Positions 6,964-16,014 of a DNA stretch of 31,541 bases are shown in pieces. Position 1 is the first letter of the stretch. The number at the start of each line of letters is the position of its first letter. Position numbers and translations under genes: made by a program. The notes beneath the pieces were generated by a model. The model made no database searches, was not told where the DNA came from, and saw only the letters and a program-made list of their open reading frames with translations. Location: the NCBI GenBank assembly GCA_029548585.1, contig JAKPNC010000080.1:1-31541 (forward strand), given 5' to 3'. Source of the stretch: a bacterium. GTDB lineage: Bacteria > Ratteibacteria > UBA8468 > B48-G9 > JAFGKM01.

Positions 6964-8311
6964 ACCCGGTTCACTGATTAAAGGAAAGGTGCTCAGGGTG
7001 GCAAACGAAGACGTGATCATCGACATAGAGTACAAGTCAGAAGGAGTGGCTTCCATCGAGGAATTCAAGAACAGCCCGGTGGAGAACATCGAAGGCATGG
7101 AAGTAAGCGTCATTGTTGAATCCCTCGATCCCGACAAGAGCGGGCTCATCCCCCTGTCAAAGGAAAAAGCGGACATCCTTCTGCACTGGGAAAACGTGGA
7201 AAAAGCATACGAGGCAGACACACCCATCACCGGAACCATCTTCAGAGCCATCAAGGGAGGCTTCAGGGTTGACATAGGGGTACTGGCATTCCTTCCCACT
7301 TCCCAGGCAGACGTCGAACCGATGTCCAACCCTGCAAAGCTCCTCGGCACAAAGGCGACCTTCAAGATCATCAAGCTCGACCCGCTGAGGAAGAACGTGG
7401 TCGTCTCGAGAAGAAAATTCATCGAGGAAGAGATGGCTGTCCAGAAAAAGGAATTTCTCTCCAAGCTGCAGAAGAACCAGCTTGTCACGGGAGTAGTCAG
7501 AAATATCGTTGACTACGGGGCGTTCATCGAGATAGATTACGGACTCGTGGGGCTCCTGCATCTCAACGACATGAGCTGGGGCAAGGTAAGTTATCCTTCC
7601 CAGATCCTGAGCATGGGACAAAAAATAGAGGTGGTCGTCCTGGACGTTGACACGGAAAAACAGATAGCGTCCTTCGGGCTCAAGCAGAAGACTCCCAATC
7701 CATGGGAAAGCATAGAGGAGAAGTATCCCATCGGTTCCACAGTTGAAGGCAAGGTGGTCAACATAACCGACTACGGAGCGTTCATAAAGATAGAAGACGG
7801 GGTGGAAGGACTGCTCCACATATCAGAGCTTTCATGGACGGGCAGGGTCAGAAGGCCGTCTGAAATAGTGGCCATGGGAGATCCCGTAACGGTCAAGGTC
7901 ATAGACATCAAGAAGGCCGAGCAGAAGATATCCTTCAGCCTCAGGGAACTGGAAGCCAATCCATGGCCCGACATTGCAAACAGGTTCCCCGTAGGCAGCA
8001 TAGTGAAAGGAAAGGTTTACAATTTAACCGATTTCGGCGCCTTCGTGGAAATAGAGAAGGACATAGACGGGCTGCTCCACATATCCAACATCACGGAAGA
8101 GATGATCAAGCATCCTTCCGAGGTTCTCCGCAAGGGACAGAAGATTGAAGTCATGATACTGGAGATAGATCCCGACAATAAGCGGATATCCCTTGGATTG
8201 AAACAGCTTGGCAATCCCCGGAAGAAAAGCGACAACAGGGAATATGCCGAGGATGACGGAATGACAGAGGAAGACGAAGAAGCCGGAGAGCCTGATGAGA
8301 GTAATAATTAA
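6911..8311 (+). CDS. rpsA: 30S ribosomal protein S1 with five S1 domains
   Basis: S1 binds mRNA on the small ribosomal subunit and helps initiation. The protein is 466 aa. Five S1 (OB-fold) repeats are visible: about 18-87, 95-178, 190-272, 277-361 and 362-440. The last three are canonical, with VDYGAFIEI, ITDYGAFIKI and LTDFGAFVEI, and GLLHLND, GLLHISE and GLLHISN. E. coli S1 has six repeats. The C-terminus is acidic (TEEDEEAGEPDES). A strong AAGGAGGT (6896-6903 region) lies inside the ispH coding sequence, 8-9 nt before the ATG, and the first 53 nt overlap ispH. The final 17 nt overlap nagB. Confidence 0.96.
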   Translation: MAREEVSKLLEEKISSFKPGSLIKGKVLRVANEDVIIDIEYKSEGVASIEEFKNSPVENIEGMEVSVIVESLDPDKSGLIPLSKEKADILLHWENVEKAYEADTPITGTIFRAIKGGFRVDIGVLAFLPTSQADVEPMSNPAKLLGTKATFKIIKLDPLRKNVVVSRRKFIEEEMAVQKKEFLSKLQKNQLVTGVVRNIVDYGAFIEIDYGLVGLLHLNDMSWGKVSYPSQILSMGQKIEVVVLDVDTEKQIASFGLKQKTPNPWESIEEKYPIGSTVEGKVVNITDYGAFIKIEDGVEGLLHISELSWTGRVRRPSEIVAMGDPVTVKVIDIKKAEQKISFSLRELEANPWPDIANRFPVGSIVKGKVYNLTDFGAFVEIEKDIDGLLHISNITEEMIKHPSEVLRKGQKIEVMILEIDPDNKRISLGLKQLGNPRKKSDNREYAEDDGMTEEDEEAGEPDESNN

Positions 8312-9089
8312 GGAAGATTACCGGGAGGTATCCCGCGAGGCCGCAGGTATGGTTGCAGGGCTTGTAAAGAGTAAGCCCTGCTGTACCCTCGGCCTCGCCA
8401 CCGGAAGCACCCCTCTCGGGCTTTACAATGAACTTGTGCGGCTCCACAGGGATGAAGGGCTCTCCTTTGCCAGGGTAAAGACCTTCAACCTCGACGAATA
8501 CTACGGGCTTGCCCCGGAAGACTCCCGCAGTTACAGGCATTTCATGGACGAAAACCTATTCGGTAAAATAGACATTCGCCCGGAAAACACGTCGGTTCCG
8601 GACGGCAGAACAGAAATCGATAAGCTGGAAGAATACTGCACGTCTTACGAGGAAAAGATCAGGGCCTCCGGAGGCATAGACCTCCAGGTCCTCGGGATAG
8701 GTTCTGACGGGCACATAGCCTTCAACGAGCCCGGATCATCCCTCTCTTCGAGAACCAGGATCGTTTCACTTGATCCTCAGACCATCCGGGACAATTCGAG
8801 GTTCTTCAACAAGGGAGAAAGAGTGCCTGAATTCGCTCTTTCCATGGGAGTGGGCACCATTCTCGAATCCAGGGAAATCCTCTTTCTCGCCTCGGGAGAA
8901 GGGAAGGCAGAGATAGTTGCCCGGGCCCTCGAAGGGCCCGTTACGAGCATGGTGACGGCCTCGGCCCTCCAGCTCCACCCGAAAGTAAGCATCATCCTCG
9001 ACAGCCAGGCCGCAGGGAAACTCAGGCGCCTTCAGTATTACAGGTTCTCGGAGGAAGCCGAAAGAAAGATCAGGATGCCTCTCTTCTGA
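8295..9089 (+). CDS. nagB: Glucosamine-6-phosphate deaminase
   Basis: NagB converts glucosamine 6-phosphate to fructose 6-phosphate and ammonia, linking amino-sugar use to glycolysis. The protein is 264 aa, typical. Motifs: GLATGSTPLGLY (phosphate loop), FNLDEYYGL with the catalytic Asp, GIGSDGHIAFNEPGSS with the ring-opening His/Asp/Glu set, and MGVGTILESRE. GGAG lies 7 nt before the ATG, inside the end of rpsA, and the 17-nt overlap suggests translational coupling. No nagA or PTS gene is in the window, so the source of the substrate (external amino sugar or wall recycling) is unknown. Confidence 0.96.
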   Translation: MRVIIKEDYREVSREAAGMVAGLVKSKPCCTLGLATGSTPLGLYNELVRLHRDEGLSFARVKTFNLDEYYGLAPEDSRSYRHFMDENLFGKIDIRPENTSVPDGRTEIDKLEEYCTSYEEKIRASGGIDLQVLGIGSDGHIAFNEPGSSLSSRTRIVSLDPQTIRDNSRFFNKGERVPEFALSMGVGTILESREILFLASGEGKAEIVARALEGPVTSMVTASALQLHPKVSIILDSQAAGKLRRLQYYRFSEEAERKIRMPLF

Positions 9090-9124
9090 CAGACCGCCCG
9101 TGTTTCCCCGTCCCCAAAAGAAAG

Positions 9125-10090
9125 ATGCTTAACATATTGAAGAAGAAGGCGGAAGGACTCAAAAGAAAAGTTATCCTGCCTGAAAGCAGGGATGTCCGGG
9201 TACTCAGGGCGGCAGAAATCCTGTACAGGGAGAAGACCGCCCTTCCGGTGCTGATCGGCAACAGGGAAGAGATCTCCAGCCTGGCCGATTTCGCAGGAAC
9301 CAGCATCGGGAGCATTGAAACCGTTGATCCCTTATCTTGCCCTTACAAGGAAGAGCTCGCTGAACTTTACCTTTCGAAACGGAAAACTGCGGACAGGGAA
9401 CTGGCCTGCAGGATCCTCAGAAAAGAAATCTTTTTCGGAGGAATGATGCTGGCCTCAGGCAGGGCTGACGCAATAGTGGCCGGCGCATCCGCCACGACGG
9501 CAAACGTGGTCAAAGCTGCAGCCATGACCGCCGGGTATGCTCCGGGAGTCTCCACTCCTTCAAGCTTCTTCCTGGTCTCCATGCCGGGAGGGAGAACTCT
9601 CTTTTTTGCAGACTGCGGTATCAACGCAGACCCGGACCCGGCCCAGCTGGCCGAGATCGGGGTGACAACCGGAAGAAATTTCGAGAAGATAACCGGAGAA
9701 AAGGCAAGGATCGCATTCCTTTCCTTTTCCACCATGGGTTCTGCCTCCCACCGGCTTGTGGAAAAGGTGAGGGAAGCTGTCCGGATTGCGCGGCAGAAAG
9801 ACAAAAACCTCTGCATGGACGGGGAATTCCAGGCAGACACCGCCCTTTCACGGAGGGTTGCAGGAATAAAGCTGAAACAGGGGTCGCCGGTTGCAGGCAA
9901 CGCCAACGTGCTCATCTTCCCCGACCTCAACTCGGGAAACATCTCGTACAAGATAGCTGAGCAGCTTGCCGGGGCTTTCACGCTGGGGCCTGTTCTGCAG
10001 GGCTTTTCAAAGCCATGGGGCGACGTCTCGAGGGGAGCGGAAGCCGCACATATCGCCGGAGTGGCGGCAATAACGTGCCTCATGTCATGA
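9125..10090 (+). CDS. pta: Phosphate acetyltransferase
   Basis: Pta interconverts acetyl-CoA and acetyl phosphate. At 321 aa this is the short class with only the PTA_PTB domain. Recognisable segments are VILPESRD (16-23), LASGRADAIVAGA, GYAPGVSTPSSFF, FFADCGINADPDP, LSFSTMGSA, SPVAGNANVLIFPDLNSGNI and GPVLQGFSKP near the C-terminus. A phosphate butyryltransferase is the main alternative, but ackA directly follows. The two together form the acetate fermentation branch, making ATP by substrate-level phosphorylation, or acetate activation in reverse. The ribosome binding site is weak. Confidence 0.95.
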   Translation: MLNILKKKAEGLKRKVILPESRDVRVLRAAEILYREKTALPVLIGNREEISSLADFAGTSIGSIETVDPLSCPYKEELAELYLSKRKTADRELACRILRKEIFFGGMMLASGRADAIVAGASATTANVVKAAAMTAGYAPGVSTPSSFFLVSMPGGRTLFFADCGINADPDPAQLAEIGVTTGRNFEKITGEKARIAFLSFSTMGSASHRLVEKVREAVRIARQKDKNLCMDGEFQADTALSRRVAGIKLKQGSPVAGNANVLIFPDLNSGNISYKIAEQLAGAFTLGPVLQGFSKPWGDVSRGAEAAHIAGVAAITCLMS

Positions 10091-10139
10091 TGGAAGGAGA
10101 AGAAAACGTCTTTCATACAAAGCGGAGATTTTTTAAAAG

Positions 10140-11327
10140 ATGAAAATACTCATAATCAACTGCGGGAGTTCCTCAATCAAGTTCAAGGTTTTCGAGATGC
10201 CGGAAGAGAAGCTCCTCATGGAAGGATCGGTCGAAAAGATCGGAGAAGAGACCTCTTTCTTCAAGCGCTCCGTGGCAGGCCTGGAAACCAGGCACCAGGA
10301 GAAGATCTCCAACCATACAGACGGACTTGAAATGATCGCGAGAGCACTGGTCGAGCCCGGGAAAGGAATCGTTTCGGATGTCAACGAGATAAAGGGAGTG
10401 GGACACAGGGTTGTACACGGGGGAGAAGGTTTCGACAAGAGCGTCATTCTTGACGGGGACATCATACGCAGGATAGAGGAATACATACAGCTGGCGCCGT
10501 TGCACAACCCCCATAACCTTGCGGGGATAAAGGCGGCCATGAAGTTTTTCCCGGCAAGCCGGCAGGTCGCATCATTCGACACGGCTTTCCATACTACGCT
10601 TCCGGAAAAAGCCTTCCTCTACCCGATACCCTACGAGCTATATGAAAAGCACCACATAAGGAGGTACGGTTTTCACGGAACATCCCACAGGTACGTAGCC
10701 GGAAGAACGGCTGATCTGATGGGAATTGACCGGGAGAAGGCCAATATTATAACATGCCATCTTGGAAACGGATGCAGCATCACGGCTGTCAGGAACGGCC
10801 GTTCCATAGATACAAGCATGGGGCTCACCCCTCTTGAAGGACTCATGATGGGTACCAGGAGCGGCGACATTGATCCCGGCATAATCTTCTACCTGATGGA
10901 AAACATGGGAATGGGCGTCAGGGAGGTAAATTCCCTTCTTAACAAGAAGAGCGGCCTTCTCGGGCTTTCCGGAGTATCCAACGACTTCAGGAACCTGCTG
11001 GAAAACATTGATAAAAAGAGGGTCGCCATAGCCATAGACATCTACTGCTACAGGGTCAGGAAATACATCGGTTCATACATGGCGGTACTGGGGAGAACAG
11101 ATGCCGTGGTCTTTACTGCGGGAGCTGGAGAACACAGGCCGCTGGTCAGAGAAAAATCCCTCGAGGGGCTTGAAGAAATGGGCATAATTCTTGACAGGGA
11201 AAAGAACTCCTCGACAACTGATTCTGAAGGAGAGATAAGCAGCAGGGAATCAAAAATAAAGGTATTCGTCATCCCTACAAACGAAGAGCTTGGCATTGCC
11301 CTTGACACTTACATCCATTCGTCCTGA
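10140..11327 (+). CDS. ackA: Acetate kinase
   Basis: AckA forms ATP and acetate from acetyl phosphate. The protein is 395 aa, full length. ASKHA-fold motifs are all present: NCGSSSIKFKVF (7-18), GHRVVHGG, FDTAFH, YGFHGTSHRYV, HLGNGCSI, DTSMGLTPLEGLMMGTRSGD and FTAGAGEH. It follows pta by 49 nt and is surely in the same transcript. A short hairpin without a T-run (CGGGC/GCCCG, 11336-11349) follows the stop. Confidence 0.97.
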   Translation: MKILIINCGSSSIKFKVFEMPEEKLLMEGSVEKIGEETSFFKRSVAGLETRHQEKISNHTDGLEMIARALVEPGKGIVSDVNEIKGVGHRVVHGGEGFDKSVILDGDIIRRIEEYIQLAPLHNPHNLAGIKAAMKFFPASRQVASFDTAFHTTLPEKAFLYPIPYELYEKHHIRRYGFHGTSHRYVAGRTADLMGIDREKANIITCHLGNGCSITAVRNGRSIDTSMGLTPLEGLMMGTRSGDIDPGIIFYLMENMGMGVREVNSLLNKKSGLLGLSGVSNDFRNLLENIDKKRVAIAIDIYCYRVRKYIGSYMAVLGRTDAVVFTAGAGEHRPLVREKSLEGLEEMGIILDREKNSSTTDSEGEISSRESKIKVFVIPTNEELGIALDTYIHSS

Positions 11328-11335
11328 GGCAGAAA

Positions 11336-11349
11336 CGGGCAACCGCCCG
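11336..11349 (+). repeat. Hairpin after ackA
   Basis: A 5-bp inverted repeat CGGGC/GCCCG with an AACC loop, in the 52-nt gap between ackA and the GGDEF gene. There is no T-run, so at most it is a weak or factor-dependent end. Confidence 0.3.
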
Positions 11350-11379
11350 GCATTGCAGGCTGAAACGCAGGATTGAAAA

Positions 11380-13299
11380 ATGACAAAGGCATACGGAAAC
11401 CAGGAGATATCTCCTTTCAAGTCTTTCGCCAGGGGAGCCGCTTTGAGCTCGGTAATCATAGGAGGCGCCTCTTTCGTCCTGAGAGCGGCCTTGCCGGCTG
11501 TCTTTTCACCGGTCCTCAACATACTGGGCATCTCCCAGTACCACACATCCATCTCTTTCATGCTTGCAGGCTTTTCCCTTCTCCTGCTAAACGGGCAACC
11601 CTCCATGAAAAACACCAGGAGGGCCTTTATATTGACTCTCTGCCTTTTCCTTGTCACTCTGGTCAACATATACGGGTACATAAAAATTGAAAGCGCCTTC
11701 TTCTTTGCGGGCCCCGGCAAGCCGGACATTCCCGGGGGAACTCTCATGGCCCCGACCACTTCCATTTATTTTCTCATGATGGGCTTCACCTTTGCATGCA
11801 TGGGTTCCAGGAAAACGATCATAGTTTCCCAGGTTCTTGCACTTATAGGCATTTTCATCGGCATCCTGAACCTCATGGGCCACACTTACGGGGTTCCCGC
11901 CCTTCTTCAGATCGGCAACTACCCGCAGACAGACCTTTTATCTACCCTCCTTTTCCTTCTGCTCATGAATGCCTGTCTGCTTTCCCGTCCGGAAGAATAC
12001 ATCCCGTCTGTCATATCCAGCCCTCACGTGGGGGGAATCATAGCCCGGAAGCTTATTCCAATAGCCGTCAGCATCCCCTTTCTGCTCGGCTGGCTGAGAC
12101 TTATAGGACAAAGGGCCGGCTTTTATGAACTCGAGACAGGCGTTGCCATCACGGGACTCTTCAACATATTGATTTTCACGGTCATCATATGGGGACTTGC
12201 CAATTCCCTCAACAAGATAGATTCCGACAGGAAAAGAGCGGAGAACAAATCAAAAGAGACCAACGAAAAGCTTCTCAGTCTTGTCGGGGAACTTGAGCAG
12301 GAGAGCAGGAAGAAGTCCCTCATTTCCGAGATGAAAGACCTCCTGCAGACGTGTACGAACATACCCGAAACCGCTCCCATCATCAGCAAGTTCATGGAAC
12401 AGATATTCCCTTCCCATGACGGGGCCCTGCTTCTCTTCAGCCCTTCCCGCAACGACCTGGAAGCCCTTGCATCCTGGGGCGGACAGAAAGACCACCCTGA
12501 CGAACTGGTATTCACCCCGGATGAATGCTGGGCGCTGAGACGGGGCAAGCCTCACATCGTGCTGAAACCGGAAGACGGGATAAGGTGCCCCCACGTGAGG
12601 TCTGCAAATCCCCTCCCTTACTGCTGCGTGCCCCTTACCGCTTACGGGGAGGTTCTCGGCCTTCTCCACCTGCGCGGCAGGGAACAGGCCGGTCCCGCGG
12701 CAGAAATCCTCGAGGACAGGCTGATCAGGACGGCAGTATTTCCGGTTGCGGAACACCTTGCCGTATCACTGGCAACCCTGAAGCTGAGGGAAACCCTCAA
12801 GAACCAGTCAATAAGGGATCCTCTCACAGGGCTTTTCAACAGGCGTTACATGGAAGAAACCCTCCAGAGAGAGATATTCAGAGCCGCAAGGAAAAAAAGC
12901 AGCATAGGCATAATAATGGTGGACATAGACCATTTCAAGAAATTTAACGATGCTTACGGGCACAAGGCGGGGGACGACCTTCTCGTCAACATGGGGGCAT
13001 TTCTCCAGAACAAGGTAAGGGCAAGCGACGTTGCATGCAGGTACGGGGGAGAAGAGTTTACCCTCTTCATACCGGACGTGCCGGAGGATGAGTTGATAAG
13101 GCGTGCTGAAGCCATAAGGGCAGGAGCAAAGGAACTTAAGGTTTCTTCCCAGGGACAGATGCTGGGAAATATAACCATATCCATGGGGATAGCCGTGTAC
13201 CCGAAACATGCGGAGACTTCCGAAACCCTTCTGAAAGCCGCCGATGATGCGCTATACAGGGCAAAGAGGGAAGGGCGCGACAGGGCGGTGATGGCATAA
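11380..13299 (+). CDS. Membrane diguanylate cyclase (multi-TM sensor, GAF, GGDEF)
   Basis: The protein is 639 aa. The first ~275 residues hold about eight hydrophobic segments (near 22-50, 53-70, 82-101, 126-142, 145-167, 185-201, 222-241 and 251-273), a membrane sensor of unknown ligand. A short charged coiled-coil-like linker (about 275-310) leads to a GAF domain (about 310-455) with the CWALRRGKPH segment and nearby Cys residues. The GGDEF domain (about 465-635) starts DPLTGLFNRRYME. It keeps the active-site GGEEF at about 556-560 and an inhibitory I-site RxxD (RASD) upstream, so it should make cyclic di-GMP with product inhibition. No EAL domain is present. It is the last plus-strand gene of the run and ends 9 nt from the convergent acpS stop. 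Confidence 0.93.
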   Translation: MTKAYGNQEISPFKSFARGAALSSVIIGGASFVLRAALPAVFSPVLNILGISQYHTSISFMLAGFSLLLLNGQPSMKNTRRAFILTLCLFLVTLVNIYGYIKIESAFFFAGPGKPDIPGGTLMAPTTSIYFLMMGFTFACMGSRKTIIVSQVLALIGIFIGILNLMGHTYGVPALLQIGNYPQTDLLSTLLFLLLMNACLLSRPEEYIPSVISSPHVGGIIARKLIPIAVSIPFLLGWLRLIGQRAGFYELETGVAITGLFNILIFTVIIWGLANSLNKIDSDRKRAENKSKETNEKLLSLVGELEQESRKKSLISEMKDLLQTCTNIPETAPIISKFMEQIFPSHDGALLLFSPSRNDLEALASWGGQKDHPDELVFTPDECWALRRGKPHIVLKPEDGIRCPHVRSANPLPYCCVPLTAYGEVLGLLHLRGREQAGPAAEILEDRLIRTAVFPVAEHLAVSLATLKLRETLKNQSIRDPLTGLFNRRYMEETLQREIFRAARKKSSIGIIMVDIDHFKKFNDAYGHKAGDDLLVNMGAFLQNKVRASDVACRYGGEEFTLFIPDVPEDELIRRAEAIRAGAKELKVSSQGQMLGNITISMGIAVYPKHAETSETLLKAADDALYRAKREGRDRAVMA

Positions 13300-13308
13300 A
13301 CGGCCGGC

Positions 13309-13662
13309 TCATGCAACCAGGACTGCGATGGTTATGACGTTTTCCCCGGCCCGCAGGAACTGTACTGCCAGGCTCTCCAGCCTTTCCCGCCTGAGAAGGA
13401 TCTCCGGTTTTCCTCCTTTCCACACGACCTCTATATCCCTGGCATACACTCCTTTCTGCATGGTATCGGGCAGGGCCTTCCAGACAGATTCCTTGAAGGA
13501 AAAGGAGTAACACATGTACAGGTCCCTTTCTTCCGGTGGAAAGGAAGCCAGCTCCCTGTCGGTGAAAAGCCTTGCAGGAAGCCTTTCGGGATTCCTGCCC
13601 AGCGCCTCCCTGAACCTGCCGACCTCAAGAATATCTATGCCGGTATAAAGATCCAACTCCAT
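13309..13662 (-). CDS. acpS: Holo-[acyl-carrier-protein] synthase
   Basis: AcpS moves 4'-phosphopantetheine from CoA to the Ser of acyl carrier protein. The protein is 117 aa, the usual AcpS size. The first motif is TGIDILEVGRF (about 7-17) with the Mg-binding Asp. The second is SFSFKESVWKAL (about 53-64) with the Glu and Lys of the F(A/S)xKEAxxKA signature. RLFTDRELASF fits the region between. The ribosome binding site AAGGGAGG is very close to the ATG (2-3 nt), so the true start could lie slightly further in. The gene stands alone on minus between two plus-strand runs. Confidence 0.9.
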   Translation of the reverse strand: MELDLYTGIDILEVGRFREALGRNPERLPARLFTDRELASFPPEERDLYMCYSFSFKESVWKALPDTMQKGVYARDIEVVWKGGKPEILLRRERLESLAVQFLRAGENVITIAVLVA

Positions 13663-13706
13663 TGCCTCCCTTGTTTTTTTCTCCTTTTTATTGTATATTT
13701 TATAGA

Positions 13707-13769
13707 GGCGCCTTGCAACAGGAGCAGGATGGCAAAAGAGCCGGTTTAAGACACATGGCGCCTTTCAAC
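13707..13769 (+). repeat. 13-nt direct repeat upstream of the V-ATPase F gene
   Basis: GGCGCCTTGCAAC at 13707-13719 recurs as GGCGCCTTTCAAC at 13757-13769. There is one mismatch and the spacing is exactly 50 bp. Each copy begins with the palindrome GGCGCC. Just upstream, an AT-rich stretch includes TATATT near 13694-13699, with TTGTTT 17 nt before it, a possible weak promoter. The repeats lie between that and the start at 13781. Confidence 0.45.
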
Positions 13770-13780
13770 GGACATTCACA

Positions 13781-14083
13781 ATGGAACATACCGGAAAAGT
13801 GGGATTCATCGGCGACAAGGCATCTGTCGAATTTTTCGCCATTTTCGGAGCCGAGATATTTCCGGCAGAAAAGGTCGAGGAAGCAGAAAGGATTATCAGC
13901 GGGATCAATTTCGCCGATTACGCGGTCATATTCATAACAGAGGAAGTTTTTGACAGGGAACTCTTTTCAAAACAGCTCATGGCCAAGAAGCTGATGCCCA
14001 TCCCGAGCCTCCTCTCAAACCAGGGCAAAGGTTACAGGATAGTTGAAGACCTCATCAGGAAAGCCACGGGAATGAAGGAATGA
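13781..14083 (+). CDS. V-type ATP synthase subunit F
   Basis: Subunit F belongs to the central stalk of V/A-type ATPases. The protein is 100 aa, normal for F. The N-terminal strand KVGFIGDKASVEFFAIFGAE matches the (V/I)IGD...GFxLAG pattern, and ADYAVIFITEEVF matches the second strand-loop. It ends IPSLLSNQGKG, like the family's IPGPxG region. The Shine-Dalgarno signal is poor. It is followed 125 nt later by subunit A. The other subunits expected around it (I, K, E, C, B and D) are absent on both sides. Confidence 0.85.
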   Translation: MEHTGKVGFIGDKASVEFFAIFGAEIFPAEKVEEAERIISGINFADYAVIFITEEVFDRELFSKQLMAKKLMPIPSLLSNQGKGYRIVEDLIRKATGMKE

Positions 14084-14208
14084 GAAGCCCAGCAGGCGCC
14101 GGCTGGCCTGTCCCAGGTTCATGTCCCTCAAAAACGCCGGGGTGGGAAAAACATTTCCAATGATGAGGCCGGCATCTGCCCGGCAAGGAAAGACAAGGAG
14201 CATCATAA

Positions 14209-15966
14209 ATGGAAAAAGGCGTTATCGTAAAGGTAAGCGGTCCTCTCGTCCAGGCTGAGGGAATGAGATCATCCAGGATGTACGACGTGGTACGGGTGGG
14301 AGAAGGAAAGCTCGTGGGAGAGATCATCCGCATGGAAGGAGACATAGCTTCTATACAGGTTTACGAGGAAACCGAGGGGCTGAAGGTCGGAGACCCGGTT
14401 TTTCAGACCGGATATCCCCTCGTGGTGGAACTTGGGCCCGGACTGTTGCAGAATATCTTCGACGGAATACAGAGACCTCTGTCAAAACTCGAAGCCAGCG
14501 GAGACTTCATCCTGAGGGGACTTGAAATGCCTCCCCTCGACAGGGATAAGAAATGGAAGTTCACCCCCTGCGTAAAAAAAGGCGACAATCTCGTTGCCGG
14601 GGACATAGTCGGAGACGTTCAGGAAACACCCCTTCTCCTTCACAGGATCATGCTTCCTCCGGGAACTGAAGGAGAGATAACCGATATAAGGGAAGGGCTT
14701 TTCACCGTTGAAGAACCCGTGGGATCCATAAGAACGGCCGCAGGAGAGAAGCCTTTCTTCATGATGCATAAATGGCCCGTCAGGCAGAGAAGACCCTTCA
14801 AGAGAAAACTGCCTCCCGACCAACCTCTTGTGACCGGGCAGAGAATCATAGACACCCTCTTTCCGGTCATGAAAGGCGGCACCGCCTGCATACCGGGTCC
14901 CTTTGGCAGTGGAAAAACCGTTGTCCTCCATCAAGTTGCCAAGTGGGCGGACGCCCAGGTCGTTGTCTACATAGGCTGCGGAGAGAGGGGAAACGAGATG
15001 GCCGACGTTCTCATTGAGTTCCCCGAGCTCAAAGATCCCTCATCGGGAAGACCCCTCATGGAAAGGACGGTCCTTATAGCCAACACATCCAACATGCCCG
15101 TTGCCGCGCGTGAAGCCTCCATTTACACCGGTATCACTCTTGGAGAATACTTCCGGGACATGGGATATTCGGTGGCATTGATGGCAGACTCCACGAGCAG
15201 ATGGGCCGAGGCGCTCAGGGAGATCTCAGGAAGAATGGAGGAGATGCCCGGTGAAGAAGGATACCCCGCATACCTTGGAACAAGCGTGGCCTCTTTCTAC
15301 GAGAGGGCGGGAAAAGTTTCCTGCCTCGGGCAGAAAGAAAACAGCGGGTCTCTTTCCGTTATCGGGGCGGTAAGCCCTCCGGGAGGCGACCTGACCGACC
15401 CTGTGGTACAGATGACGCTGCGGGTAGTCAAGGTTTTCTGGGGACTCGATGAAAAGCTTGCGTATCAGAGGCATTTCCCTGCCATAAACTGGCTTTCAAG
15501 CTACTCTCTTTACGAGGAGAATATAAAGAATTTTCTGGAACAGGAAATCGGGGCCGATTTCGTAAAGAACAGGAAAGAAACGCTTTCGATCCTTGAAAAA
15601 GAATCTGAGCTCAACGAGATAGTAAGGCTTGTGGGAATGGAAACTCTTTCTGCGCAGGACAGGCTGGTTCTTGAAACTGCCCGTTCGATAAGGGAAGACT
15701 TCCTTCACCAGAGCGCATTCGACGAAAGGGACGCGTACACAACCCTCAAGAAGCAGTACAGGATGCTCAATTCCATACTCATCTTCCACCGCCTTGCAAG
15801 CAGGGCGATAGAAAAGGGCGCATCCGTGGAGGACATCCTGGAGATGCCTGTAAGGGAAGCCATTGTCAAGGCCCGTTACATCTCCCCGGAAAAACTGGGG
15901 GAATTCGACTCCCTCGATTCAGGCATATCGGCCTCTTTTACAGAGAAGCAGAACAAGCAGGAATGA
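14209..15966 (+). CDS. V-type ATP synthase catalytic subunit A
   Basis: This subunit carries the catalytic ATP site of the V/A-type rotary ATPase. The protein is 585 aa, full length. The N-terminal barrel starts GVIVKVSGPLVQAEGM. The non-homologous region characteristic of A subunits (about 115-195) is present. The P-loop is GPFGSGKT near 233-240. GERGNEMADVL and MADSTSRWAEALREISGRM are the family's catalytic-site and Walker B regions. AGGAG lies 9 nt before the ATG. No subunit B or D gene follows; the next gene, hypF, converges 48 nt away. The 125-nt gap from F holds only short inverted repeats, for example GCCGG/CCGGC near 14168-14184. Confidence 0.96.
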   Translation: MEKGVIVKVSGPLVQAEGMRSSRMYDVVRVGEGKLVGEIIRMEGDIASIQVYEETEGLKVGDPVFQTGYPLVVELGPGLLQNIFDGIQRPLSKLEASGDFILRGLEMPPLDRDKKWKFTPCVKKGDNLVAGDIVGDVQETPLLLHRIMLPPGTEGEITDIREGLFTVEEPVGSIRTAAGEKPFFMMHKWPVRQRRPFKRKLPPDQPLVTGQRIIDTLFPVMKGGTACIPGPFGSGKTVVLHQVAKWADAQVVVYIGCGERGNEMADVLIEFPELKDPSSGRPLMERTVLIANTSNMPVAAREASIYTGITLGEYFRDMGYSVALMADSTSRWAEALREISGRMEEMPGEEGYPAYLGTSVASFYERAGKVSCLGQKENSGSLSVIGAVSPPGGDLTDPVVQMTLRVVKVFWGLDEKLAYQRHFPAINWLSSYSLYEENIKNFLEQEIGADFVKNRKETLSILEKESELNEIVRLVGMETLSAQDRLVLETARSIREDFLHQSAFDERDAYTTLKKQYRMLNSILIFHRLASRAIEKGASVEDILEMPVREAIVKARYISPEKLGEFDSLDSGISASFTEKQNKQE

Positions 15967-15980
15967 CACTCTGCAGAACC

Positions 15981-15996
15981 GCCCGGCATCCCGGGC
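15981..15996. repeat. GC-rich hairpin between convergent atpA-type gene and hypF
   Basis: GCCCGG and CCGGGC form a 6-bp stem with a CATC loop in the 48-nt gap between convergent stops. There is no T-run on either side, so intrinsic termination is not clear. Confidence 0.4.
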
Positions 15997-16014
15997 CCCA
16001 CAGGGAAGCGGGCG

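Noticed and set aside
6055..8311. Single fused IspH-S1 protein split by a sequencing error.
   Set aside because: rpsA has its own strong ribosome binding site and ATG, and ispH is complete with a clear stop at 6961-6963.
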